From JANNRW01 sp031401815 (GTDB taxonomy: Bacteria > Desulfobacterota > Desulfuromonadia > Geobacterales > DSM-12255): DNA of 38,870 bases. Positions within the stretch are counted from its first letter, which is position 1; every line of letters starts with the position of its first letter. Shown piece after piece: positions 24,716 to 32,933 of this stretch. The translations under genes and the position numbers were made by a program. The stretch covers positions 1 to 38,870 of the forward strand of contig JANNRW010000392.1 of assembly GCA_031401815.1 (NCBI GenBank), given 5' to 3'. The notes under the pieces were generated by a model. It did not search any database. It had not been told where the DNA came from and saw nothing but the letters and a program-made list of their open reading frames with translations.

Positions 24716-25633
24716 ATGACCGCTATAGATATATCAAATCTTTCAGTTACCTATAAAGGGAAGAAATTCTCCAGAGTTGAAGCTTTGAAGAGGCTCAATC
24801 TTGTTGTGCAGCAGGGTGATGTTGTCGGTTTTCTTGGGCCTAACGGTGCAGGAAAGAGCACCACCATAAAGACACTTGTCGGTCTTATATTCCCAACTTC
24901 CGGTTCTGCTTCTTTAATGGGGATCGACATTTCCTCCCATGAGTCACGCAGGCGGATAGGTTATCTTCCAGAAAATCCATCGCTGTACGATTTTTTGACT
25001 GCCAGAGAGTATCTTGTCTTTGTCGGTAAGAGCTTTTCCATGAACTCCAGGGCAATTGCAGATCGTACCCAGGAAGTCCTTGACCTGTTGCAACTTGCAG
25101 ATGCTGCTGACCGGACGATTCGTTCATACAGTAAAGGGATGGTGCAGCGGCTAGGTCTGGCTCAAACCCTGCTCCATGAACCTGATCTCTACATTCTTGA
25201 TGAGCCAATGAGCGGTCTTGATCCGCTTGGTCGCGTACTTGTCAAAAACATAATCCGTCAACTCAAGCAGATGGGTAAAACAGTTTTCTTCAGTACTCAC
25301 ATTACTGCTGATGTTGAGGCGGTCTGCGACAAGGTCGGAATCATTGACAAAGGAGAACTTCAGGCGTTTGACAGTATTGAAAATATCCTGCAAAACGGAA
25401 TTATCGGTTACTCTGTACAGGTCAGCGGGATCAGTGAGATAACAGGAGATGGTTACTCTTTGATGGGAGTTAAAGGTGCTATGCACGAATATGAAGTAGT
25501 AAAGGAGAGTTTTAATGATTTTATCGGGAGAGTTGCTTCAAACGGAGGCAGGGTAGAATTAATTGAGACAAGGCGAAAGGATCTGGAAGAATTCTTTCTT
25601 GAGATTGTAAAAAGGGTAAAAGCGCCGAATTAG
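24716..25633 (+). CDS. ABC exporter ATP-binding protein
   Basis: This 305-residue ABC ATPase has Walker A GPNGAGKST, a Q-loop region ending in GYLPENPSLYDFLT, signature YSKGMVQR (degenerate form typical of ABC-2 exporters), Walker B YILDEPMSGLDP and H-loop STH. A C-terminal domain of about 85 residues may bind substrate or the permease. The ATG at 24716 has AAAGGA 6 nt upstream, better than the TTG at 24710. It is the partner of the permease at 23013. Its position matches xapD (GSU1501), described as an ATP-dependent polysaccharide exporter in G. sulfurreducens; orthology is inferred. Confidence 0.9.
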   Translation: MTAIDISNLSVTYKGKKFSRVEALKRLNLVVQQGDVVGFLGPNGAGKSTTIKTLVGLIFPTSGSASLMGIDISSHESRRRIGYLPENPSLYDFLTAREYLVFVGKSFSMNSRAIADRTQEVLDLLQLADAADRTIRSYSKGMVQRLGLAQTLLHEPDLYILDEPMSGLDPLGRVLVKNIIRQLKQMGKTVFFSTHITADVEAVCDKVGIIDKGELQAFDSIENILQNGIIGYSVQVSGISEITGDGYSLMGVKGAMHEYEVVKESFNDFIGRVASNGGRVELIETRRKDLEEFFLEIVKRVKAPN

Positions 25634-25658
25634 AAAGCATTACGCACCTCTTCAGGTC

Positions 25659-27905
25659 ATGCATCCGGGATTTCGATTACCGGTCAAAGCACCGAATATT
25701 TATTCAAGGAAACAGTTACAGAAAATGCTCACAATATATGGTCGAAAAATGTCATTGGACGATGTCTGCCTTGAAGGGATCAAATGCTATCAACAGAAGG
25801 ATTTGACCGAAGCTGTCAAGCTCTTTGGTCAGGTTGTCACTGCTGATCCTTTTCACCCACGAGCTTTGAATGCACTTGCGCTGATTGAAATTGAGCAGGG
25901 GAATTACGATCAGGCGAAACTGCGACTTGATACTCTTCTGGCAGCAAATCCTCAATTCGATAAGGGTTACAACTCAAGAGGACATCTGTTTTTAAAACTG
26001 AAAAATGTTGAAGATGCTGAAAAGGATTTTCATAAGGCTATTGAATTGAATCCTGGTTTTGCTGAAGCGTATGGAAACCTTGGCAACCTTTACTTGTTGC
26101 TGCTACGATACAGTCAGGCAGCTGATTGCTTCAGAAAGGTTATCTCCTTAAACAGTGGTTCGCCAAAAGTCTATACGAGCCTGGCCAATTCATTGACAAT
26201 GCTGGGGTTTTATGATGAGGCAGCTCCACATATAGATACAGCCTTAACTCTTGACCCGGAATATGCTCCCGCACATCTTTGTCGGGGTGATCTACTCCGC
26301 ATGAGGGGAGATTTTCCCGAAGCAATAGCTTCTTATATGGAAGCAGTCAGGCATAAGCCTGATTCTGCCGCATGCCACAGAAGTCTTGGGAATGTTTATC
26401 GCGATATAAAAGATTTTTCCAGCGCACATGAGAGTCTTCTGGAGGCGCAGCGGCTGGATCCTTTTGATCCGCATAACGAACTGAGTCTGGGCAACTTTTA
26501 CTGGGAAACGAGATGTCTGTTTGAAGCTGAGCAGGCATACCGGCGAGGGCTGGCAGTTGCCGAGCTGTCTACGGATATCATGATGCTTCACTCAGGTCTT
26601 GGCAGCGTATATCTCTCTTTAGGCCATCCTGACGAGGCTATTGCCGAGTTCCGCTCCGGTCTTGCTCTTGATCCCGGCAACCAGCTCCTTCATTCGGATC
26701 TCCTTCTGACAATGTATTACTCTCAACATCAGTCCAATGTAGATATTTTCCGTGAAAGTTTGGCCTGGGGGGAGAATCAGGCAGTTGCAGCTGCTTCAGC
26801 CTTGATTCATGCATTTCAGCACCCCCTGAAAATCGGTTTTGTATCTGCCGACTTTCGTATCCATTCAGTGAGCTATTTCTTTGAACCCCTTCTGGCTTCA
26901 ATTGACCGCTCGAGGTTCAAAATCTACTGTTACTCCGGAGTACGCAAGCCGGATGCTGCAACTGAGAGACTAAAGTCCATGACCTGCTGCTGGGTAGATT
27001 GCTTCAGTATCCCGGATGAGTTGCTTGCCGCATCCATCAGAGCTGAAAAGATCGATGTTCTGGTGGATCTTTCCGGGCACACCGCCGGTTACAGGCTGTC
27101 TCTGTTTGCTCTGCGACCGGCACCGGTTCAGATTACATGGCTTGGATATCCCGGAACAACCGGTTTGCGAGCAATTGACTACAGAGTCACTGATGCAATT
27201 GCTGACCCAGTTGGTATCTCTGATACGTTGCATACAGAAAAGCTTATTCGCCTACCGGGCTGCTTTATCTGTTATAAGCCACCACAGGATGCACCAAGAG
27301 TTTTGCCTCCGCCATCTATTGAGAAGAAGTACGTAACCTTCGGATCATTTAATAACCTCGCAAAAATTACTCCTCAAACATTAGCTATCTGGTGTGAGAT
27401 ACTGAACATGATTGATGGTTCACGACTCATCATCAAGCAGAAGACATTTGTTCATGACGACAGCAGGACTCATTGGCAGAATCTTCTCATCAATGTTGGT
27501 TTCGCACCTGAGAGCTTCGATCTTATGCCGTTTGAAGCGTCTAAATACAACCATTTTGCCCGTTACGGTGAAATAGATATTGCTCTCGACACTTTCCCCT
27601 ACAATGGCACTACGACCACATGCGAGGCTCTCTGGATGGGAGTTCCTGTCATCACCCTGTCCGGAGACCGCCATTCGTCCCGGGTAAGCGCATCGATCCT
27701 TTCCTGCATCGGCTTAAATGAGCTTGTAGCAGAAAGTGTGGAGGAGTATTTAGAAAAAGCCGTTGAGTTGGCAGTTGATACAAAGCGTTTGATCGACTAC
27801 AGAAATTCCATGAGAGAACGCATGCTATCTTCGCAACTTTGTGATTCAGCCGGATTTGCCCGGAAGTGGGAAGAGGCGATTTTCAACTTGCCGGGAATCA
27901 GTTAG
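25659..27905 (+). CDS. TPR protein with SPINDLY/OGT-type GT41 glycosyltransferase domain
   Basis: This protein of up to 748 residues has about nine TPRs (residues 40-370). A GT41 catalytic domain follows (about 388-745) with hallmark motifs SADFRIHSV (including the conserved His), DLSGHTAGYR, WLGYPGTTG, FNNLAKITP and ALDTFPYNGTTTT. Family members attach O-GlcNAc or a similar sugar to Ser/Thr of proteins. The start is uncertain: the ATG at 25659 has a poor ribosome site, and ATG codons at 25725 and 25749 leave all domains whole. Location after an exporter suggests a role in glycosylating surface or secreted proteins, or in glycan synthesis. Confidence 0.9.
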   Translation: MHPGFRLPVKAPNIYSRKQLQKMLTIYGRKMSLDDVCLEGIKCYQQKDLTEAVKLFGQVVTADPFHPRALNALALIEIEQGNYDQAKLRLDTLLAANPQFDKGYNSRGHLFLKLKNVEDAEKDFHKAIELNPGFAEAYGNLGNLYLLLLRYSQAADCFRKVISLNSGSPKVYTSLANSLTMLGFYDEAAPHIDTALTLDPEYAPAHLCRGDLLRMRGDFPEAIASYMEAVRHKPDSAACHRSLGNVYRDIKDFSSAHESLLEAQRLDPFDPHNELSLGNFYWETRCLFEAEQAYRRGLAVAELSTDIMMLHSGLGSVYLSLGHPDEAIAEFRSGLALDPGNQLLHSDLLLTMYYSQHQSNVDIFRESLAWGENQAVAAASALIHAFQHPLKIGFVSADFRIHSVSYFFEPLLASIDRSRFKIYCYSGVRKPDAATERLKSMTCCWVDCFSIPDELLAASIRAEKIDVLVDLSGHTAGYRLSLFALRPAPVQITWLGYPGTTGLRAIDYRVTDAIADPVGISDTLHTEKLIRLPGCFICYKPPQDAPRVLPPPSIEKKYVTFGSFNNLAKITPQTLAIWCEILNMIDGSRLIIKQKTFVHDDSRTHWQNLLINVGFAPESFDLMPFEASKYNHFARYGEIDIALDTFPYNGTTTTCEALWMGVPVITLSGDRHSSRVSASILSCIGLNELVAESVEEYLEKAVELAVDTKRLIDYRNSMRERMLSSQLCDSAGFARKWEEAIFNLPGIS

Positions 27906-27948
27906 TTTGAGTTCCATAGTAAGCTTATGCCTGTAAAAGAGGTTAAAT

Positions 27949-28473
27949 ATGAGCAGAAAACTTCATATAGGCGGGTCAGTTGCGAAAGATGGCTGGGAAG
28001 TTCTTAACGCTCTTCCAGGTGACCATGTTGACCATCAGTGTTGTGCAACTGACTTGTCAAGGTTCCCTGATGGTACTTTTGCAGAAATTTATGCTTCGCA
28101 TGTTGTCGAACACTTTGACTTCAAGGACGTACTCTTGCTGACTCTTAAGGAGTGGTATCGAGTTCTCAAGCCTTCAGGACGCTTGTTTGTCAGTGTCCCA
28201 AACATGGATATTCTGGCGGCACTGTTCCTGGATAAAGAAGGGCTGACTTTAGAAGAGAGGTTCTTTGTTATGCGGATGATGTTTGGAGGTCATTGTGATG
28301 AGTATGATTATCATTTTGTAGGGCTGAATGAAGAGTTTTTAGTCAACTATCTTTTTATGGCCGGTTTCAGTTCAATATACAGGGTCGATCAGTTTGACAT
28401 TTTCTCTGATACAAGTTCCATGGTATTCAAAGGTCAACTTATCAGCCTTAATCTTATTGCAGATAAGTGTTGA
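27949..28473 (+). CDS. SAM-dependent methyltransferase (class I, short)
   Basis: This 174-residue protein has an N-terminal RKLHIGG that corresponds to the SAM-binding loop of COG4627-like predicted methyltransferases. Typical methyltransferase segments follow: LSRFPDGTFAEIYASHVVEHF, EWYRVLKPSGRLFVSVPN and YHFVGLNEEFLVNYLFMAGF. AGAGGT lies 6 nt before the ATG. Between glycosyltransferases, it most likely methylates a sugar or lipid intermediate. The substrate is not determinable. Confidence 0.82.
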   Translation: MSRKLHIGGSVAKDGWEVLNALPGDHVDHQCCATDLSRFPDGTFAEIYASHVVEHFDFKDVLLLTLKEWYRVLKPSGRLFVSVPNMDILAALFLDKEGLTLEERFFVMRMMFGGHCDEYDYHFVGLNEEFLVNYLFMAGFSSIYRVDQFDIFSDTSSMVFKGQLISLNLIADKC

Positions 28474-28494
28474 TTAAAATATTGAGGATTTGCA

Positions 28495-29346
28495 TTGCAG
28501 ATAATCTCCTTCATAAGGCTGCTCCGCCCAACGCAGTGGTTGAAAAACCTGATGTTGTATTTCCCCTGTTTTCTGGGAGGTGTTCTATTCCAGCCAGGGG
28601 TTTTTGGCAGTGGATTGCTCCCGCTGCTTGCTTTCTGCATGGCTTCCAGCAGCACTTATATATTCAATGATATCATTGACATGTCGCTGGATCGCGAACA
28701 TCCGGAAAAAAAGTTTCGCCCTATTGCCTCAGCAGAAATAACTGTTCAGTCCGCCTTTGCTCTGGCATGTTTGCTGATTATTGCTGCCCTGCTGCTGGCT
28801 ATATCAATCAACATGCAATTTACACTTATCCTGACCGCCTATCTCCTTATTTCGTTGGCTTATTCCCTGAAATTGAAAGCTTTCCCGGTTATTGACCTTT
28901 TTTGTATCTCTGCCGGTTTTTTACTCCGCCTTGTTGCAGGCGGGGTTGTTACCGGAGTTGTCATATCGGAATGGCTCTTTTTGACAGTTTTTCTGCTTGC
29001 GATATTTCTGAGCACCGGCAAACGGCTTGGCGAAAAAATACTTTTGGGAGAGTCTGCCGGGGGGCATCGCAAATCATTACTCGGCTATCCGGAAGGGTTT
29101 CTGAATGGAATCATGTATATGACCGGAGGTGCAGTTCTGGTTACCTATACCATGTATGCAATTTCAAGACATTCATTGCTTCTGGTGTACAGTGTGCCAT
29201 TATGCTGTTTCGGATTAGTTCGATTTATGCTGCGGATTCAGTCTGGCAAGGGTGGTGATCCGACTGAATCACTAACGCGCGACATCCCGCTTCTTATAGT
29301 TGGCATTACATGGGTAATTCTTGTGGGCTGGGGGATATACGGATAA
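28495..29346 (+). CDS. UbiA-family prenyltransferase (polyprenyl-phosphate phosphoribosyltransferase-like)
   Basis: This 283-residue polytopic enzyme has about eight helices. The first acid motif is NDIIDMSLD (about 57-66, followed by REHPEKKFRPIAS). A second region is IDLFCISAGFLLRLVAGG. The opening RLLRPTQWLKNLMLYFP is typical of the subgroup related to decaprenyl-phosphate phosphoribosyltransferase, which makes lipid-linked pentoses for surface glycans. The start is TTG at 28495 with GAGGAT 5 nt upstream. Its stop shares a base with the next gene (TAATG). The context supports making a lipid carrier for the glycosyltransferases here. Confidence 0.88.
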   Translation: MQIISFIRLLRPTQWLKNLMLYFPCFLGGVLFQPGVFGSGLLPLLAFCMASSSTYIFNDIIDMSLDREHPEKKFRPIASAEITVQSAFALACLLIIAALLLAISINMQFTLILTAYLLISLAYSLKLKAFPVIDLFCISAGFLLRLVAGGVVTGVVISEWLFLTVFLLAIFLSTGKRLGEKILLGESAGGHRKSLLGYPEGFLNGIMYMTGGAVLVTYTMYAISRHSLLLVYSVPLCCFGLVRFMLRIQSGKGGDPTESLTRDIPLLIVGITWVILVGWGIYG

Positions 29347-30248
29347 TGAGAGAGTTGTTGTTACGTTCACTGTACCGTCTGTTCCCTTTCGATATTCAGG
29401 GAGACTGCTGTTTTAAATCACGCCAGTCTCTCGTCCGCATATCCTGTATAATCAATTTTTATGGCAGACTTGATCTTCTTTCCGGAATACTTCATTCACT
29501 TGCTTCACAAAAATATCCAAAGGAAAAATTTGAAGTCTTGCTGGTAGAAGATCAGGGGGGAACGGATGCTGCCAGGGAGATGATTCGAACTTTTTCTGAT
29601 GCTCTGGGTACAGTTTACCTGCCGCTGGATGCTAATTACGGGAAGATGGGATATTCCAGAAACTTTGGGCTTTCAAGCGCCAGTGGAGAGATTGTTCTGT
29701 TTCTTGATGATGATACAGTTATTCTTCAGGATGATTTTCTTTCTCAGCTTGACTCTCTATTTGCTGAAAACAGCTGTATTGATGCAGTAGTACCCCATGG
29801 ACATGCCAGTTATGCCTGCCTTGAAGATCATTACGACCATCACGACGCATGGTTTATGACCAGTCGATGTACAGCTTATCGAAGAGAGGTACTTCATGAA
29901 CTGGGTGGTTTTGTAAATGATTTCATCGGGCAGGAAGATGTTGAATTTGTTGCTCGTTTTGTCATGTCAGGCAAGAGAGCCCTTAACTCTGATCTGCTCC
30001 ACTATTATCATCCACCCATGCTGGTGCCGAATCTGCGTAAACCAAAGGCAGTAGGTTCCTCATTCTATCATCTGAAAAAACGTTATCCATTCGTTATATG
30101 GCTGATGCTTATCCTGAACTGTGCCAGGCATGCGCCGTTATATCTTTTCCCTATCAGGAGATACAGAGAGATGGGGAGATTCGGTCTCGGATTTGCCTTG
30201 GGTGTTTTGATCTCCCCCTTCAAGAAGAGCGGATACCGTTACGGCTGA
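29346..30248 (+). CDS. GT2 family glycosyltransferase
   Basis: This 300-residue GT-A enzyme contains SCIINFYGRLDLLSGILHSL, a donor-site element LLVEDQGG, the metal-binding LDDDT and the acceptor-site FIGQEDVEFVARF (ED motif). A hydrophobic stretch near 243-265 suggests membrane contact. The ATG at 29346 directly follows the UbiA stop; an upstream in-frame ATG at 29310 would sit inside that gene. It is the last gene of the glycan cluster and is convergent with mnmA, 59 bp away. No clear terminator is seen in that gap. Confidence 0.88.
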   Translation: MRELLLRSLYRLFPFDIQGDCCFKSRQSLVRISCIINFYGRLDLLSGILHSLASQKYPKEKFEVLLVEDQGGTDAAREMIRTFSDALGTVYLPLDANYGKMGYSRNFGLSSASGEIVLFLDDDTVILQDDFLSQLDSLFAENSCIDAVVPHGHASYACLEDHYDHHDAWFMTSRCTAYRREVLHELGGFVNDFIGQEDVEFVARFVMSGKRALNSDLLHYYHPPMLVPNLRKPKAVGSSFYHLKKRYPFVIWLMLILNCARHAPLYLFPIRRYREMGRFGLGFALGVLISPFKKSGYRYG

Positions 30249-30307
30249 AATCTGCAAAAACTGTTGCAAACCCACCACTTCAGGGAGAAGAGCCCTTCTG
30301 GACACTC

Positions 30308-31351
30308 CTATTCTATCCACCCTCCTCCAAGCAGTTCGTCACCATTGTAGAAAGCAGCCACCTGTCCCGGTGTAACCCCCTTTTCAGGTGTGAACAAAGA
30401 AATTTCAGCCCGCTTTTCCGGCAGAAGCGTTACTGTACAAGGTACTGGCCTGTGTCGATAACGGAGCCGACATTCCGCCCTGAAGGTGCTCTTTAGTTGT
30501 GGCTGAATCCAGTTGCATTCCGATATGATCAGATTTTCACGATATAATCCGGATTCCGGGGCAACAGTTATCCTGTTGGAAGCAGGATCGATGTTGACAA
30601 CAAAAAGCGGCTCGCTCCAGGCAATCCCCATCCCCCGGCGTTGACCTATTGTGTAACGATGGATACCATCATGGTGGCCAACTACTCGGCCATCAGCAAG
30701 GACAAAGTCACCAGGTACAGGTTCAACTCCGTTTTGTTCAAGAAAAGCGATATAGTCATTGTCCGGTATGAAGCAGATGTCCTGGCTTTCATCTTTTGCT
30801 GCTACCGGGAGGCCGAATCTTGCGGCGACTTTTCTCACCTCGGATTTGTCGGCAAAGCTGCCCAGAGGGAAGATGATCTCCTGGAGCTGTTCTCCAGTCA
30901 GTGAAAACAGGAAATAGGACTGATCTTTTTTTCTGTTTAAAGCTTCGTGAAGGTGTGCCTTGCCGTTGGCATCCCTGATAATCCGGGCATAGTGCCCTGT
31001 GGCTAGATAATCCGCGCCCAGCTCTTTAGCCTTTGCCAGAAGAGCGCCAAACTTGATGAGATTGTTGCAACGGGCGCAAGGGTTTGGTGTTTTGCCATGC
31101 TGATACTCATTGACAAAGTATCCTATGATCTCGTTCTGAAAACAGGCTTCAAATCGGGCGACGTGATGCCTTATGCCCAGATGCTCTGCAACCCTGACGG
31201 CATCATCAACCGGAGTAGTCGGGCCGTCCCAGAGGCGCATTGTTATTCCGATTACATCATGTCCATCTTCAACAAGAAGTGCCGCAGTGACAGAAGAGTC
31301 GACCCCGCCACTCATAGCAACGGCTATTCTCATTTTTTCATGGCTGCTCAT
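30308..31351 (-). CDS. mnmA: tRNA-specific 2-thiouridylase MnmA
   Basis: This 347-residue enzyme thiolates U34 of tRNA for Lys, Glu and Gln with sulfur passed from cysteine desulfurase and relay proteins. The ATP pyrophosphatase loop is SGGVDSS (14-20). The catalytic cysteines are in NPCARCN and SQDICFIPDNDY. HGIHRYTIGQRRGMG is also diagnostic, and the C-terminal beta domain is present. AAGGT lies about 8 nt before the ATG. It is downstream of cysE on the same strand, but a terminator lies between them. The two share a link to cysteine/sulfur metabolism. Confidence 0.97.
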   Translation of the reverse strand: MSSHEKMRIAVAMSGGVDSSVTAALLVEDGHDVIGITMRLWDGPTTPVDDAVRVAEHLGIRHHVARFEACFQNEIIGYFVNEYQHGKTPNPCARCNNLIKFGALLAKAKELGADYLATGHYARIIRDANGKAHLHEALNRKKDQSYFLFSLTGEQLQEIIFPLGSFADKSEVRKVAARFGLPVAAKDESQDICFIPDNDYIAFLEQNGVEPVPGDFVLADGRVVGHHDGIHRYTIGQRRGMGIAWSEPLFVVNIDPASNRITVAPESGLYRENLIISECNWIQPQLKSTFRAECRLRYRHRPVPCTVTLLPEKRAEISLFTPEKGVTPGQVAAFYNGDELLGGGWIE

Positions 31352-31365
31352 ATGGGTTACCTTAA

Positions 31366-31395
31366 ATGAAAATGGGAAGCCAAAGGCTTCCCATG
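31366..31395 (-). terminator. Rho-independent terminator between cysE and mnmA
   Basis: A perfect 10-bp inverted repeat, ATGGGAAGCC with GGCTTCCCAT (31372-31381 and 31385-31394), has a 3-nt loop. On the minus strand it is followed by TTTTCATTT. It lies after the cysE stop. It may stop or only reduce read-through into mnmA. Confidence 0.75.
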
Positions 31396-31423
31396 CAGAA
31401 ATTGCGAAGGGGAAGAGAGGGAG

Positions 31424-32101
31424 CTATCTCTTTTCGGAAAGCTCTTTTTTCAGTGTCTCATGCTCTTCTGTCAATGCTTTAAATTTACGATCCAGTTCCC
31501 GGATCTGGTCAAAGAGGCAGGAGATAGCCTTTGCTTCCGGATCAGGCATTTTGCCATGTTCCAGATCGAACTTTTCGGTAGGTTTATCCTCAGCCATTAC
31601 AACACGACCCGGAATACCTACTACCGAGGAGTTGGGAGGAACCTCCTTGACCACCACCGAGTTTGAGCCGATCTTGCTGTTTGCTCCTACGGTAAAGGGA
31701 CCTAGGATCTTTGCGCCGGAACCGATAACAACATTGTCACCGATGGTAGGGTGTCTTTTAACCTTGTCCCAGGTAACGCCACCCAGAGTTACACCGTGGT
31801 ACATGGTAACATTGTCGCCGATTTCGGCAGTTTCACCGATCACTACCCCCATGCCGTGGTCAATAAAGAATTTTCTGCCTATCCTGGCACCGGGGTGGAT
31901 CTCAATCCCTGTGATGAAACGGGAGATGTTGGAAGTCATCCTACCTGCAAAAAAAAGTTCGTGCGTCCAGAACCAGTGGGCAATCCTGTGAAACCATATT
32001 GCATGGAGGCCGGGATAACAGAAGATCACTTCCAGAGCATTTCTTGCAGCCGGGTCGCGATCAAATACAGAGTTAATATCCTCTTTTATCCTGGCAAACA
32101 T
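31424..32101 (-). CDS. cysE: Serine O-acetyltransferase CysE
   Basis: This 225-residue cytoplasmic enzyme makes O-acetylserine, the first committed step of cysteine synthesis. An N-terminal helical part (to about 60) is followed by a left-handed beta-helix of hexapeptide repeats. Visible motifs include IEIHPGARIGRKFFIDHGMG, VVIGETAEIGDNV, YHGVTLGG and IGSGAKILGPFTVG. The C-terminus has a charged coiled tail. The second of two adjacent ATG codons (32101) has the better spacing (6 nt) to a strong GGAGG. A sigma-70 promoter with an inverted repeat over its -10 region lies upstream. Confidence 0.95.
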   Translation of the reverse strand: MFARIKEDINSVFDRDPAARNALEVIFCYPGLHAIWFHRIAHWFWTHELFFAGRMTSNISRFITGIEIHPGARIGRKFFIDHGMGVVIGETAEIGDNVTMYHGVTLGGVTWDKVKRHPTIGDNVVIGSGAKILGPFTVGANSKIGSNSVVVKEVPPNSSVVGIPGRVVMAEDKPTEKFDLEHGKMPDPEAKAISCLFDQIRELDRKFKALTEEHETLKKELSEKR

Positions 32102-32116
32102 CATTCACCTCCGCAG

Positions 32117-32167
32117 ATGTTATCAAACATTATTATTTTTGATAACATACCCTACTAATTCTGTCAA
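32117..32167 (-). promoter_or_regulatory. cysE promoter with overlapping 11-bp inverted-repeat operator
   Basis: On the minus strand, a perfect -35 TTGACA (32167-32162) is followed after 17 bp by TATCAA (32144-32139, 4 of 6 to the -10 consensus). A perfect inverted repeat ATGTTATCAAA / TTTGATAACAT (32117-32127 and 32138-32148, 10-bp gap) overlaps the -10 and the expected start of transcription. This is the usual place for a repressor operator. The regulator is not known. Confidence 0.6.
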
Positions 32168-32194
32168 TTATTCGGCACTCTTTGAGCATATTCA

Positions 32195-32223
32195 TTGATA
32201 ATAACAGTAAGGTTGAGTATAGT
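32195..32223 (+). promoter_or_regulatory. Sigma-70 promoter of the rnc operon
   Basis: TTGATA (32195-32200) and TATAGT (32218-32223) are separated by exactly 17 bp; each is 5 of 6 to consensus. Transcription would start near 32230, only about 2 nt before the rnc ATG at 32232, so the mRNA may be nearly leaderless. No Shine-Dalgarno sequence is seen before that ATG. Confidence 0.55.
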
Positions 32224-32231
32224 TAAAAGCT

Positions 32232-32933
32232 ATGAAAAACGGGGAAGAAGATAATTATGCTGCACTTGAATCAGCCATTGGTTACAGATTCAAGGAAAGG
32301 GCTTTTCTGGAAGAGGCGCTTACGCATCGTTCCCGTGCAAATGAATCCCAGGAAACTCTGCGAGACAATCAGCGCCTGGAGTTTTTCGGTGATGCAATCC
32401 TTCAGTTTCTGGTAAGCCGAGAACTTTTTATCAGATTCCCTGAGCTACGGGAAGGCGAGCTGAGCCGCAGGAGATCCACCCTTGTTGATGAGACCAACCT
32501 TCACAGGATTGCCCTGACTATTGATCTGGGGAAATTTCTTCTTCTGGGGAGGGGTGAGGATAAAAAAGGTGGAAGGGAAAAAAAATCACTACTTGCTGAT
32601 GCATATGAAGCAATGGTTGCTGCTGTCTACCTTGATGGTGGTATCAAACCTGCCCAGCGATTGATAAGGAGGCTTTTCGGCACTCTGCTTGAAAATGTTG
32701 CAGATGCCACTTTTTCAAGGGATTACAAGACCGAGTTGCAGGAACTTGCCCAGTCGCGCTTTGGTTCTCCCCCCCGCTACTCCCTTCTTGAGACTTATGG
32801 CCCTGATCATGACAGACTATTCAGGGTTGCTGTGCTGTTGGCTGAGAAGATAGTTGGCAAGGGGGAAGGGAGTAGCAAAAAAAGTGCTGAACAGGCAGCG
32901 GCAGCCGAGGCGCTCGTTTTTTTATCTGCATGA
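32232..32933 (+). CDS. rnc: Ribonuclease III
   Basis: This 233-residue double-strand-specific endoribonuclease acts in rRNA and mRNA processing. The catalytic domain has the signature RLEFFGDA (48-55, Asp54), and the second acidic motif DAYEAMVAAVYLDGG comes later. A double-stranded RNA-binding domain covers about 160-230 (KTELQELAQSRFGSPPRYS; ending in GKGEGSSKKSAEQAAAAEAL). The length is normal. Its stop overlaps the radical SAM gene by 4 bp. The rnc-era pairing is common in bacteria. Confidence 0.96.
   Translation: MKNGEEDNYAALESAIGYRFKERAFLEEALTHRSRANESQETLRDNQRLEFFGDAILQFLVSRELFIRFPELREGELSRRRSTLVDETNLHRIALTIDLGKFLLLGRGEDKKGGREKKSLLADAYEAMVAAVYLDGGIKPAQRLIRRLFGTLLENVADATFSRDYKTELQELAQSRFGSPPRYSLLETYGPDHDRLFRVAVLLAEKIVGKGEGSSKKSAEQAAAAEALVFLSA

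Noticed and set aside
31173..31991. A 272-codon open frame on the plus strand opposite mnmA and cysE
   Set aside because: The translation is Ser/Pro/Thr-rich without a domain, while mnmA and cysE on the minus strand carry complete catalytic motifs.
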